This document shows positions 24,881 to 32,020 of a stretch of DNA of 64,000 bases, in pieces (the first letter of the stretch is position 1; each line of letters begins with the position of its first letter). Both the position numbers and the translations under genes were made by a program. Source of the DNA: Rhodobacterales bacterium (GTDB taxonomy: Bacteria > Pseudomonadota > Alphaproteobacteria > Rhodobacterales > Rhodobacteraceae); contig JAJNPS010000052.1 of the NCBI GenBank assembly GCA_021155205.1, forward strand, positions 62,001 through 126,000. The letters run 5' to 3'. Under the pieces are notes generated by a model, which saw only the letters and a list, made by a program, of their open reading frames with translations, was not told the origin of the DNA and made no database searches.

Positions 24881-25392
24881 TTGCCCGCCCCCGCCCAGCT
24901 CTTGACGGCTTCCTTCAGGGTGTGTCCCCCCATGTAGAGCGTGAAGTAAAGCGCCGTCAGCGCCATCAGCTGGTCGAACGGTATGGGCGGCAGGGCGATC
25001 TTCCACCAGGCATTCGACAGGTGCAGGATGATCGAGTTCCAAAGCCACAGGGTCAGGATCATCCACATGCCCGCCGGTCGCCAGGCGCGCATGAACCAGC
25101 CCCCGCCGCTTTCCGATTGCAGCACGGCCAGCTGGTATTGCTGGTCGGCCGCATAAAGGGCCAGCAGTTCGGGGGTCATGTATTCAACTACCTTCATCGC
25201 ATCGCCAACCCGCTTGGGGTCTTCCTCGGCCAGGCTGTCCAGATCCTCGACGCCGACGCCCGCCCGGTTGGCCACGGACCGCAGGACATCCGCGGCCAGC
25301 TGGCCGTTCTTGTCACCCAGCTTTTTCGTCAGGACCTTCTCGACGATGGTCAGGCCAAGGTCTGCCGCGATGGCGATCAGTGCAGGGTTCAT
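24877..25392 (-). CDS. holin (GTA_holin_3TM-like)
   Basis: A 171-residue protein from ATG 25392 (MNPALIAIAADLGLTIVEKV). A cytoplasmic N-terminal domain of about 95 residues is followed by hydrophobic helices (AGMWMILTLWLWNSIILHL and FDQLMALTALYFTLYMGG). The RAWRPAGMWMILTLWLWN segment is characteristic of GTA-type three-helix holins. It should make pores that release the lysozyme. It lies near the lysozyme, as expected for a lysis cassette. Confidence 0.78.
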   Translation of the reverse strand: MNPALIAIAADLGLTIVEKVLTKKLGDKNGQLAADVLRSVANRAGVGVEDLDSLAEEDPKRVGDAMKVVEYMTPELLALYAADQQYQLAVLQSESGGGWFMRAWRPAGMWMILTLWLWNSIILHLSNAWWKIALPPIPFDQLMALTALYFTLYMGGHTLKEAVKSWAGAGK

Positions 25393-25396
25393 GCCT

Positions 25397-25753
25397 CTAA
25401 CCTTCCGTTCCGGCAGGCGGCACGACCGGCGTTCCGGCGCCCGCCCTCCAGGACGTCCCCACGATGCGCAGGCAGGCCGACGCCGCATGATCCACGGTCA
25501 TGGCAGACCAGGTCGTCCCATCCGGGTTCGCGGTGACCATCATGCGCGAGCCGTCATTCGTGACCGCCTCGAACAGCGGGCGCTCGCTGAACTCCGACGA
25601 CAACGTCGCGAGCATCCGGTCCAAGGGGAGGCATGCCGGCATGGCCGGGGCAATCTGGCCCCGCACCGGCGACCACCCGCCCGAGACCGTCAGAAGCATC
25701 ACCGCGATGACCACAAAGCACAGGGCCAGAAGGACGGATTGAAAGATGCGCAT
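25397..25753 (-). CDS. small membrane-anchored lysis-region protein
   Basis: A 118-residue protein starting MRIFQSVLLALCFVVIAVML at ATG 25753, which overlaps the lysozyme stop (TGATG). One N-terminal membrane helix or signal anchor, then an exported-looking domain with two Cys residues (ACLP, ACLRIV). It has no Lys/Ala-rich coiled coil of an inner-membrane spanin, but its place between lysozyme and holin fits a lysis-accessory role. Function not known. Confidence 0.6.
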   Translation of the reverse strand: MRIFQSVLLALCFVVIAVMLLTVSGGWSPVRGQIAPAMPACLPLDRMLATLSSEFSERPLFEAVTNDGSRMMVTANPDGTTWSAMTVDHAASACLRIVGTSWRAGAGTPVVPPAGTEG

Positions 25754-26667
25754 CAGAAATTCCTCAGCCAGGATGCAAGGCGGGGCAGACGGACCTGCAC
25801 CCAGGCGGCGACGATGTCGCGGTAGGACCAGGCCTGCCACAACAGCCACAGGACCAGCCCGGCCAGCATCGCCTCGCCGATAAAGGGCAGGTTGGCGATC
25901 TGGTCGGACATGTCCGTGGACATCTCGGCCGCAGATGCCGGCACCGCGACGGCCGCCACAGGGACCGCCACCTTGGCCTTGTCGCGGGCGGCCATGGCGC
26001 GCTCCAGCGTCGACAGGGTGGCGCGGCCCAGGATGCCGTCGGCCAAGAGATCATGGGCGCGCTGGAATTCCACCACCTGGGCGCGGCTGATCTCGCCCTT
26101 CTGGTTGCCCGGGTCATAGCCCAGGCTGGCAAAGGACGCGCGCACAGCCTCGATCTCTTCCGGGTTCAGGCGCAGGGTGATCTTCGCCCCGGTCCCGATG
26201 CGCACCGCGGAGGCAGCGGCGCTTTGGTAGACGCCCATCCGCATCATCTCGTATTCCGCCTGCCGCCGGCGCTTGAGGCCCGGCAGGACGCGCCCGCCGC
26301 CTTTGACCCACTGGCGCAGGCCCTTCTCCACACCCGGCCAGAACCGCGCCCGCCAGGCCTTCACCCAGGACGCCCGGTGGATCGCCCCTGTGTTGAAATC
26401 GAAACTGACACCGGCGTCGAACTCGTTTTGCTTGGCATCGGGCATCGCCTTCGTCACGCGCGGCTCGTAGTTCTTCCGCAGGGCCTCCTGCAGCAGTTGT
26501 GTGGCCTGGTCGCGCCGGATCACCATCCCGGACTTCGGTTCGATCACACCCGACGCCCGGGTCAGGCCCGCCCCGATGGTCCAGATGCCCACCGGATCGC
26601 GATAGGCCTTCAGAACCACGCCTTCGTGCAGTTCCAGGTCAGCGACCCCTTGTGCGCTCGTCTGCAT
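25753..26667 (-). CDS. phage lysozyme (GH24) with peptidoglycan-binding domain and C-terminal membrane helix
   Basis: About 304 residues from ATG 26667 (an upstream alternative is at 26682). Residues about 10-35 give LELHEGVVLKAYRDPVGIWT then IGAGLT, the E...D...T active-site layout of GH24 phage lysozymes. About 155-215 (RASFASLGYDPGNQKGEISR, LADGILGRATLSTLERAM) is a peptidoglycan-binding domain. A hydrophobic helix (IGEAMLAGLVLWLLWQAW) sits near the C-terminus. The N-terminus has no signal. It degrades the cell wall after holin action. C-terminal anchoring is unusual. Confidence 0.85.
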   Translation of the reverse strand: MQTSAQGVADLELHEGVVLKAYRDPVGIWTIGAGLTRASGVIEPKSGMVIRRDQATQLLQEALRKNYEPRVTKAMPDAKQNEFDAGVSFDFNTGAIHRASWVKAWRARFWPGVEKGLRQWVKGGGRVLPGLKRRRQAEYEMMRMGVYQSAAASAVRIGTGAKITLRLNPEEIEAVRASFASLGYDPGNQKGEISRAQVVEFQRAHDLLADGILGRATLSTLERAMAARDKAKVAVPVAAVAVPASAAEMSTDMSDQIANLPFIGEAMLAGLVLWLLWQAWSYRDIVAAWVQVRLPRLASWLRNF

Positions 26668-26731
26668 GGCGGCAACCCCCAAAGACCGGGTCAGGCCCCC
26701 GGCGGCAATGGGGTCAGGATGCGATGATTAG

Positions 26732-26765
26732 GGGGCGCAATATCATGGACAAGGGCTTGCGCCCC
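26732..26765 (-). promoter_or_regulatory. candidate late promoter element upstream of lysozyme, within a dyad
   Basis: Minus-strand GGGGCGCAAGCCCTTG (26765-26750) matches the element at 16940-16955. The same region holds a perfect 9-bp inverted repeat, GGGGCGCAA (26732-26740) with TTGCGCCCC (26757-26765). It lies between the Mor/C-like activator gene and lysozyme, exactly where Mu has its lys late promoter. Confidence 0.5.
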
Positions 26766-26768
26766 GGT

Positions 26769-27131
26769 TCAGAACAGGCGCGGCTGGCGCGGGTCTTCGG
26801 CGGGGGATGCGGCGGGTTCCGACAGGTACTTGCGCACCGTCACGTCGCTGCAATGCAGTCTGCGGGCGATTTCATTACCTGACAAGCCCTGTGCTGCCAG
26901 CGTGCGCGCAATCCAGGGCTTGGCGGTCGGCACCCGGCGCGGCAGGTCCATGGCGGCCAGTGCCCGCACCTGGTCGTCGGTCAGGATGCCCGACACCATC
27001 GCACGGCCCTTGGGATTGGCCGCAAAGTAGACCGGCGCCCCCCCGAACCGCAACAGGAACCGCAGGGCGAGGTCAGGCCCGAGGACGCGGATGTAGGGCT
27101 CGAGTTGGGCGGGCGGGCGCGGGGCGGTCAT
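26769..27131 (-). CDS. Mor/C-like activator of late transcription
   Basis: A 120-residue protein. LALRFLLRFGGAPVYFAAN matches the dimerisation half of Mu Mor/C (G-G-x-x-V-Y), and the C-terminal LAAQGLSGNEIARRLHCSD then VTVRKYL is the helix-turn-helix. The gene is the last before the lysis cassette, the position of Mu C. It most likely switches on the late operons by binding the repeated CAAGnnCTTG element. It starts with ATGA overlap on the upstream coiled-coil gene. Confidence 0.82.
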   Translation of the reverse strand: MTAPRPPAQLEPYIRVLGPDLALRFLLRFGGAPVYFAANPKGRAMVSGILTDDQVRALAAMDLPRRVPTAKPWIARTLAAQGLSGNEIARRLHCSDVTVRKYLSEPAASPAEDPRQPRLF

Positions 27132-27400
27132 TCCTCGCGCTCCAGAATGGCGATGAGCCCGGCAAGATCGGCCTCGATCCGGTTCAGACGCTCATGCGCT
27201 GGCGCGGCCTTTTGTGCTTCCAGGTGGTCAATCCGCTGCAGGATTCGGTCAAGCGCTGCGCTCAACAACACCATCTCCGTCACATGGCGGTCGAACTCGC
27301 GCTTCTGGCGTTCAAGCGCGTCGACCCGGTTCAGCAGGTCCAGCAGGGCCGCTTCCTGCGGCAGCATCCGGGCGGGATCGGCGTCGATCCAGCGCATCAT
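27128..27400 (-). CDS. small coiled-coil phage protein, 90 residues
   Basis: MMRWIDADPARMLPQEAALL then LLNRVDALERQKREFDRHVT and DRILQRIDHLEAQK with heptad-like leucine spacing, ending AILEREE. ATGs at 27400 and 27397; the first overlaps the methylase-like stop. It looks like a soluble coiled coil. No family recognised. Confidence 0.6.
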   Translation of the reverse strand: MMRWIDADPARMLPQEAALLDLLNRVDALERQKREFDRHVTEMVLLSAALDRILQRIDHLEAQKAAPAHERLNRIEADLAGLIAILEREE

Positions 27401-28023
27401 GCCGCACCTGCATAGTCGGACGCCCGCTCCAGCCGCTTGCGGCAGGGCGCGATCCATTCGAACCGGGGGACTGCGGGCGTGGGCCGTGTCCAGACGATCC
27501 AGCAATAGGCGGTGGCCGTGCTGCCCTTTGGTGCAAGCTTTCCCTTGTGCATCACGACCCGCTCGGTGAACTGCAGGATGCGGGCCGGCGGCGTGATCTG
27601 GAACAGGTCCCGGTGCCGCGCCACCCCTTCCAGGAAGGCCGACCGGACCAGCATCGCCACGCCATGGCGGCTGGTGTGCAGCGCGCGGCTGATGAAAGCT
27701 TGTGCCAGGCGGAACGGCGGGTTGGTGATCGTCCAGTCGACGTCCGGCGGGTTCGCACCCCAAAGGTAGTCCCGCACTGCAATGCCGACCCGATAGTCGA
27801 ATATGTCCGACGTCTGGACCGTGCCGAACCATTCCGACAAGGGCCAAGCCATGTGACCGCGATTGGCGGCGGGCTCGCGGCATGTCAGATGGCGCACCTT
27901 GTCGCCACCGAACAGCGCCTCGCAAAGCGCCCGGGTGGCCCAGGGCGGCGTCGGAAAGTCGTCCAGCGAATGGTGCGGCTCGGATCGTTGCTGCATGACG
28001 GCAGAGGACCGGTTCTGGCTCAT
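27397..28023 (-). CDS. SAM-dependent N6-adenine methyltransferase-like protein
   Basis: A 208-residue protein starting MSQNRSSAVMQQRSEPHHSL. It reads DDFPTPPWATRALCEALFGG, CREPAANRGHMAWPLSEWFG, TSDIFDY and WTITNPPFRLAQAFISRAL. CREPAANRG stands where the SAM-binding E-P-x-x-G-x-G lies, and NPPF is the catalytic motif of N6-adenine methylases. No target-recognition domain is evident. Phage proteins of this type may methylate phage DNA or act as accessory modification enzymes. Confidence 0.72.
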   Translation of the reverse strand: MSQNRSSAVMQQRSEPHHSLDDFPTPPWATRALCEALFGGDKVRHLTCREPAANRGHMAWPLSEWFGTVQTSDIFDYRVGIAVRDYLWGANPPDVDWTITNPPFRLAQAFISRALHTSRHGVAMLVRSAFLEGVARHRDLFQITPPARILQFTERVVMHKGKLAPKGSTATAYCWIVWTRPTPAVPRFEWIAPCRKRLERASDYAGAA

Positions 28024-28277
28024 TCCTCGGCACCCTGACCCGGGTCGCGCGGGTGCGCACTCTCCCACCCGGCCTTCAGGATCGTCACCACGACGCCCTG
28101 GCTGATCCGGTAGTTGAACCCGCCCTTCACGACGCCGCAGGCCCCAAGCGCGATGCCATGTTTCACATCCGCATGTATCTGACGCCGCAATGCGTCGATA
28201 TCCAGACCCATGACCCGCTCCATGTATCGGATGACCGCATGGTCCGTGACCGGGGGATCGCCGGGCTTGCCCTTCAC
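28020..28277 (-). CDS. conserved small early phage protein
   Basis: An 85-residue protein from GTG 28277 (GTGA with the GemA stop): VKGKPGDPPVTDHAVIRYME and RVMGLDIDALRRQIHADVK, then CGVVKGGFNYRISQGVVVTI. The H-A-x-x-R-Y-x-x-R opening recalls small RelE/DUF4258-type folds, but active residues were not identified. It is widely placed next to GemA in Mu-like phages of this bacterial family as far as I recall. Function unknown. Confidence 0.6.
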   Translation of the reverse strand: MKGKPGDPPVTDHAVIRYMERVMGLDIDALRRQIHADVKHGIALGACGVVKGGFNYRISQGVVVTILKAGWESAHPRDPGQGAEE

Positions 28278-28714
28278 AGCGCGATCCCCGCGCGGCGGCA
28301 CATCGCCTTCAGGGCCTCGACCACGGTGGCGATCTGGCCCGCATCGCGCATCTGGTCGATATCCAGTGGCACCGCGCCCCAGGCAGCCTCGAACCGCACC
28401 CGGATGAACGCGTTCAGGCCTGCCGCGCCCCCTTTGTCGACCTTGCCCGCCCGGTACAGCTTGCCCCACATCACATGGGCGAACCGGGCATCGCCGCGCG
28501 TGGCGGTCGGGCGACCCTTGCGGGATGCGCCAGACGATGCCTTGAACCCGCGCGCCTTCAGCGCAGCGACAACACGGTCCAGCTCGGGGTCAGACATGTC
28601 TTTCAGGCTGGCCTTGCCGACCGCCCCCATCTGCAGGTCGTGGCGGGTGTCCTGGTCCAGGCCCAACTCGCGCGCGGCCACATGGATCATGCGGATGGTG
28701 GTGGCGCGGGTCAT
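28274..28714 (-). CDS. gemA: GemA-like protein (DUF1018, Mu gp16)
   Basis: A 146-residue protein. RMIHVAARELGLDQDTRHDL and the Gly/Ser segment SGASRKGRPTATRGDARFAH with MWGKLYRAGKV are the conserved blocks of DUF1018/gp16 (GemA), a Mu early protein linked to changes in host gene expression and DNA topology. Length and neighbours fit. Confidence 0.85.
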   Translation of the reverse strand: MTRATTIRMIHVAARELGLDQDTRHDLQMGAVGKASLKDMSDPELDRVVAALKARGFKASSGASRKGRPTATRGDARFAHVMWGKLYRAGKVDKGGAAGLNAFIRVRFEAAWGAVPLDIDQMRDAGQIATVVEALKAMCRRAGIAL

Positions 28715-28747
28715 GTTGCGGCCCCCCAGTAGAGGGCCGCAGATGGG

Positions 28748-29197
28748 TCAGGTGCGGGGGATGTAGTCTTCCAACCGCGAAGCCGCGCGTTCACTGCTGG
28801 CTCCGAGGACATAGCAGGAACAGACGTAACTGTTGGGCGGTGCCCAGATGTCCCAGAACTCGTGTTCGGATGGCACGACAAGCCCGTCCAATGCACGGTG
28901 ATCGTCGCTGCAGTCCTCAGTTCCTCCAAAACGATAGACGACCAACGCACGGCGGTCGAAGTCGCGTCCCTCGCCCCATGCTGTCCATCCGCCGCGCGTC
29001 GCGATGTCCCGCAGCTTCTTGCGGAACCAGCCGAGGCTTTGGCCGCTTTCGACCGCCTCCCCACAAAGGCGGTCAAACTCTGCACACGCAGCCGGTTCTG
29101 GCCCCGCCATAGCCGAATCCCCCGCGATGCGCCGGTGGGCAGCAGAGCAGGCATGCGGGATTTGATCAAGTTGGCAACCATCAGGGTCCTCCATCAA
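28748..29197 (-). CDS. truncated MuF-like (minor head core) protein in the early region
   Basis: Up to 149 residues; the true start is unclear (TTG 29197, ATG 29194, or further in). From about residue 50 the sequence parallels the phage's own MuF protein: QSLGWFRKKLRDIATRGGWT then WGEGRDF, VVPSEHEFWDIWAPPNSYVC and SCYVLGASSERAASRLED. Both share APPNxxxCSCYVLGAxSERxAxRL. The N-terminal MuF part and the ART domain are missing. A competing frame from ATG 29181 with GGAGG upstream (MVANLIKSRMPALLPTG) could mean a frameshifted gene. Its role among early genes is unknown. Confidence 0.6.
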   Translation of the reverse strand: MMEDPDGCQLDQIPHACSAAHRRIAGDSAMAGPEPAACAEFDRLCGEAVESGQSLGWFRKKLRDIATRGGWTAWGEGRDFDRRALVVYRFGGTEDCSDDHRALDGLVVPSEHEFWDIWAPPNSYVCSCYVLGASSERAASRLEDYIPRT

Positions 29198-29206
29198 GGG
29201 GCAGCA

Positions 29207-29227
29207 CCCCCGGCGTCACGCCGGGGG
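29207..29227 (-). terminator. perfect hairpin CCCCCGGCG-TCA-CGCCGGGGG
   Basis: A 9-bp perfect GC stem with a three-base TCA loop lies between two early genes. There is no T-run, so attenuation, RNA processing or mRNA end protection are all possible. A similar hairpin is upstream of the HU gene (30013-30037). Confidence 0.5.
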
Positions 29228-29237
29228 CGGGGGAAAA

Positions 29238-29594
29238 TCAGGGCTGTGCGGGTGCTGCTCTTTCACCGGGGCGAAAGCCAAAGATGACTGCGCCCTTTGG
29301 CACCTGCATAAGGGTGTGAAAGTTGATCGCGCGAACGCGCTTTGCCCCCAACAGCGCTTCCTGGCCGTTGCCGGATCCCTCCGCGTCCGAATCTGGCGGA
29401 GTTTCGTTGGTCATCCCGGTGCCGGTGCCGCTGCCGACATTGCCGATACCACCATTGCGACTTACAGGGCTCCCGTTGCTCATGGACCTGTCACGAGCGA
29501 CGGATGGTGCAGGTGCAGAGAGCATTGCAGCGATCAGGAGAAGCAAGAAAGTCTTCTGTGCCGTTTGGCAGGCGACAGTCGCAACAACGTTCAT
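29238..29594 (-). CDS. exported small phage protein, unknown
   Basis: A 118-residue protein. Residues 1-34 are a signal peptide (QKTFLLLLIAAMLSAPAPSV followed by ARD). The mature part is Gly/Ser/Asn-rich (NGGIGNVGSGTGTGMTNETP) and ends LMQVPKGAVIFGFRPGERAA. No domain known. A periplasmic or envelope protein made early could serve superinfection exclusion, but nothing in the sequence proves it. About 128 bp without a gene separates it from the HU gene. Confidence 0.55.
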   Translation of the reverse strand: MNVVATVACQTAQKTFLLLLIAAMLSAPAPSVARDRSMSNGSPVSRNGGIGNVGSGTGTGMTNETPPDSDAEGSGNGQEALLGAKRVRAINFHTLMQVPKGAVIFGFRPGERAAPAQP

Positions 29595-29722
29595 TTTGAA
29601 AGACTCCTTTCACGGGGGGGTTAAACGGGTCACTGGCTGGTGGGTCGGGCAGGTCAGCCGCCTGCAATACCCACCGTCCCGGCCGGGGAGGAGGCCCGTG
29701 ATGGTGAACCTCGCAGCGATCC

Positions 29723-29989
29723 TCAGCCCTTTGCCTTGGACGCCTTGAAGGTCAGGCGCGACTGCGCGGGGATTTCGATGGCCTCGCCGGTGCGGATGTT
29801 GCGGCCCATGCGCGCGGGGTAAGCCTTGCGCTCGAACGTGCCGAACCCGGTCAGCGTGACGCGGCCGCCGTCTTCAATCCCCGCGATGAAATGAAACAGG
29901 GCATCCAGGCAGTGGCCGACTTCGGCCTTGCTCTGGCCGGTGGCGGCGGCGATGTCGGCGATCACTTGGGTCTTGGTCAAGGTTGTCAT
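29723..29989 (-). CDS. HU/IHF-family DNA-binding protein, phage-encoded
   Basis: An 88-residue protein with the family layout: KTQVIADIAAATGQSKAEVG, then VTLTGFGTFERKAYPARMGR and NIRTGEAIEIPAQSRLTFKA. GFGTFERK and the R-x-G-R-N-x-x-T-G signature are intact, including the minor-groove arm Pro (IPA). It bends DNA. Mu transposition needs host HU at the transpososome, so a phage-borne copy may serve the same step. It follows a hairpin leader. Confidence 0.88.
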   Translation of the reverse strand: MTTLTKTQVIADIAAATGQSKAEVGHCLDALFHFIAGIEDGGRVTLTGFGTFERKAYPARMGRNIRTGEAIEIPAQSRLTFKASKAKG

Positions 29990-30012
29990 GGCAGTCTCTC
30001 GGTTCAGGGTTG

Positions 30013-30037
30013 CCGCCCTGGCGTCATGCCGGGGCGG
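30013..30037 (-). terminator. hairpin upstream of phage HU gene
   Basis: CCGCCCTGGC and GCCGGGGCGG form a 10-bp stem (one G-T pair) with loop GTCAT. It resembles the hairpin at 29207-29227 (both centre on GGCGTCAYGCC). Confidence 0.4.
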
Positions 30038-30074
30038 GTCGGGGCCCGGCGGACGCGTCGCCGGGGGGAAGGGG

Positions 30075-30278
30075 TCAGGACGTCGCGATGGACCAGACCA
30101 GCAGGCCCTGGGCGGCCCAGAGCAACAGAAGGATGGCGAAGCCGAGCCGCGCTTCGCTGGTCTTTTCGCGGGGTGTCAGCGTGGGATCGACCTTTTCCTC
30201 AAGGAGGGCGGCGGCGACGACGTGGCTGATCGACGAAAGGATGATCAGGGCGACGATCTGGACGACGGTCTCGGTCAT
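30075..30278 (-). CDS. small two-helix membrane protein, phage early
   Basis: A 67-residue protein starting MTETVVQIVALIILSSISHV at ATG 30278. Two membrane helices (VVQIVALIILSSISHVVAAA and LGFAILLLLWAAQGLLVW) flank a short charged loop EEKVDPTLTPREKTSE. A holin-like or exclusion role is possible; its early position argues against lysis. Confidence 0.6.
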   Translation of the reverse strand: MTETVVQIVALIILSSISHVVAAALLEEKVDPTLTPREKTSEARLGFAILLLLWAAQGLLVWSIATS

Positions 30279-30282
30279 GGTC

Positions 30283-30936
30283 CTACACCTTCGCCAGGTC
30301 GATGCTGACGGGCTGCCACTGGCCGTCAAAGGCCTCGCGCAGGTAGACCCGGACATAGGTCTTCGAACCGACGGTGCGCATTGCATCCCGGATCGCCTTC
30401 ATCGCGCGCTGCCACCGGTCGTCCTCGATCTCCAGCTGCAACAGCATGTAGATCTGGGCGCGGTTTACCTGGCCTTCCTTGTCGGTGTTGAAGGCGCGGG
30501 TCACGATGGTACGGATCTCGTCCCGCGACCCTGCGGCCCATTCGGTCAGGCATTCGTCGATCAGGGCCTTCGCGATCTGCAACTCGGGGCCAAAGACGAC
30601 GGTATCGGCGACCTGGACCTGGACCTTCATCAATCCGTCAAACGTCATCAGGGTCATGTTGCCCTTCTTGCCGCCGACAGCCGCACCATACTCCTGCGCC
30701 AGAAGGGCCTCGAACCCCCCGATGTCGTCAAACGTGTGTTCCTTGAACCGCGCGACCTGCCCGCTCAGGGCAAGGGCGTAACCCATTACCTTGCGGACCA
30801 GCTCGTCCTGCAGCATGGCCTGCGGCTTGATCATCTTGACCGGGACCAGGTTGCCCTTGGCGTCGGACATGTACTCGCGCCCCTCAAGGGTGACGCGGCC
30901 ATCCGGGATCGGGGCGGGCGTGAAATCAGAGGCCAT
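30283..30936 (-). CDS. DUF3164 early phage protein
   Basis: A 217-residue protein with GREYMSDAKGNLVPVKMIKP near the N-terminus and a long helical core (QDELVRKVMGYALALSGQVA, AQEYGAAVGGKKGNMTLMTF). Those are the conserved blocks of DUF3164, a protein of unknown function found after B in Mu-like phages. It lies in the early operon between HU and the DnaA-like gene. Confidence 0.85.
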   Translation of the reverse strand: MASDFTPAPIPDGRVTLEGREYMSDAKGNLVPVKMIKPQAMLQDELVRKVMGYALALSGQVARFKEHTFDDIGGFEALLAQEYGAAVGGKKGNMTLMTFDGLMKVQVQVADTVVFGPELQIAKALIDECLTEWAAGSRDEIRTIVTRAFNTDKEGQVNRAQIYMLLQLEIEDDRWQRAMKAIRDAMRTVGSKTYVRVYLREAFDGQWQPVSIDLAKV

Positions 30937-31171
30937 CTTGGGGCTCCTCCTTTGGGGTGAAAATTAGCGTCTCTGGGCAGTCCTCGCCCGGCGGCGTGGC
31001 GACCAGGCCGAACGCGGCCAGTGTCAGGGCCATGGCGGCGATCTCGTCGACGCTCAGCTTCGTGATGCCGCGCAGGTCCTCGGCCAGCACCCGGCCCAGG
31101 GCGCGCGATGCGATCTCGAACATCTCGCGCATGGTCCAGTTGGTGGCGGGCGGGGGCATGTCATGCGCCAT
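30926..31171 (-). CDS. small early phage protein, 81 residues
   Basis: MAHDMPPPATNWTMREMFEI to LIFTPKEEPQDGL from ATG 31171; it overlaps the DnaA-like gene end by about ten bases. Mainly helical, acidic end. No known family. Confidence 0.55.
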   Translation of the reverse strand: MAHDMPPPATNWTMREMFEIASRALGRVLAEDLRGITKLSVDEIAAMALTLAAFGLVATPPGEDCPETLIFTPKEEPQDGL

Positions 31172-31643
31172 GGGGTGCCTCCCCCAACAACAGCTGCTGT
31201 GCCGCCTTGCGCGCCTCGGCATCGGTCAGATGCGGGTCGCGCAGGACCGACAGGGCCGCCAGCTGCCGCCAGTCCGCGACCGGGTCGGGACGAAACTGGG
31301 CCGACCGGATGCGTGCGACCAGGTCTGCGATCGCCTTTCGGTAATCGGGATCGGCCGCGATCCGGTCTGCCACGTTGGCGACACCCGCATGCACCGTCGC
31401 CATGTCACGGCCGCCCAGATAGCTGCCGATCGCCGACTGCGATTCGGCAGTCAGTTGCCGCAGGATGTACATCAGCTCGTGGCGTGGCCGGGCGATCGCC
31501 GCTGTCTTGACCTGCCCCTGCAGATCGGCAAGTTTCACGCCTGTCATTGCGACATAGGCGCCGATCACATCGCCGATCGACATTGTCGCGCAAGGCGGCG
31601 ACGACGGATCCGCGCTGAAGGTGGCCTCCCGGACGCCCATCAT
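31161..31643 (-). CDS. DnaA domain IV-like DNA-binding protein without ATPase
   Basis: A 160-residue protein from ATG 31643. Residues about 50-115 read ARPRHELMYILRQLTAESQS then AIGSYLGGRDMATVHAGVAN and VADRIAADPDYRKAIADLVA. This follows the DnaA C-terminal domain (R-P-R-x-x-x-M-Y...L-T...S-x-x-x-I-G-x-x-x-G-G-R-D-x-x-T-V), which binds DnaA boxes. The AAA+ ATPase is absent. The phage could use it to read or block host DnaA boxes, or for its own control. A second, unrelated-looking helical region follows. Confidence 0.78.
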   Translation of the reverse strand: MMGVREATFSADPSSPPCATMSIGDVIGAYVAMTGVKLADLQGQVKTAAIARPRHELMYILRQLTAESQSAIGSYLGGRDMATVHAGVANVADRIAADPDYRKAIADLVARIRSAQFRPDPVADWRQLAALSVLRDPHLTDAEARKAAQQLLLGEAPHGA

Positions 31644-32020
31644 TCTGCGGCCTCCTTGCGGTTGATGGGACAGGCGCGGCAGGCCCGGAACATGCGCGTG
31701 CGCAGCGGATTGCCCGCGGCAAAGGTGGCGGACTTGTCCCGCCAGTCCTGGCATTGCTGGCTCGGCAACTCGCCCAGGGCGGGACACTGGACGCGGCCGT
31801 CCAGATAAAGGCCGCGCACGCGTTCTTCGATGCGACTGGTGTCGGCGAGGTACTTGCGTTTCAGCACCTGATTGACCATGGCCCCGGACCGGCCCAGGGC
31901 TTGCGCGACCGCACGCTGGTTGGTCCGCCCGCAGGCGATGGCCAACGCCCGGACCCAGTCAGGCATATCCGCGCCCCATGCGGCCTCGGCGGTGGTGAGG
32001 TGTTCGTTGCCGCCCGTCAT
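31640..32020 (-). CDS. early phage DNA-binding protein with Cys cluster
   Basis: A 126-residue protein starting MTGGNEHLTTAEAAWGADMP. TNQRAVAQALGRSGAMVNQV followed by LKRKY is a helix-turn-helix. The second half carries Cys residues (VQCPALGE, QQCQDWRD, FRACRACPINRK) that could bind zinc. It is coupled to its neighbours (ATGA). Probable regulator or nucleic-acid-binding protein of the early operon; family unnamed. Confidence 0.6.
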   Translation of the reverse strand: MTGGNEHLTTAEAAWGADMPDWVRALAIACGRTNQRAVAQALGRSGAMVNQVLKRKYLADTSRIEERVRGLYLDGRVQCPALGELPSQQCQDWRDKSATFAAGNPLRTRMFRACRACPINRKEAAE

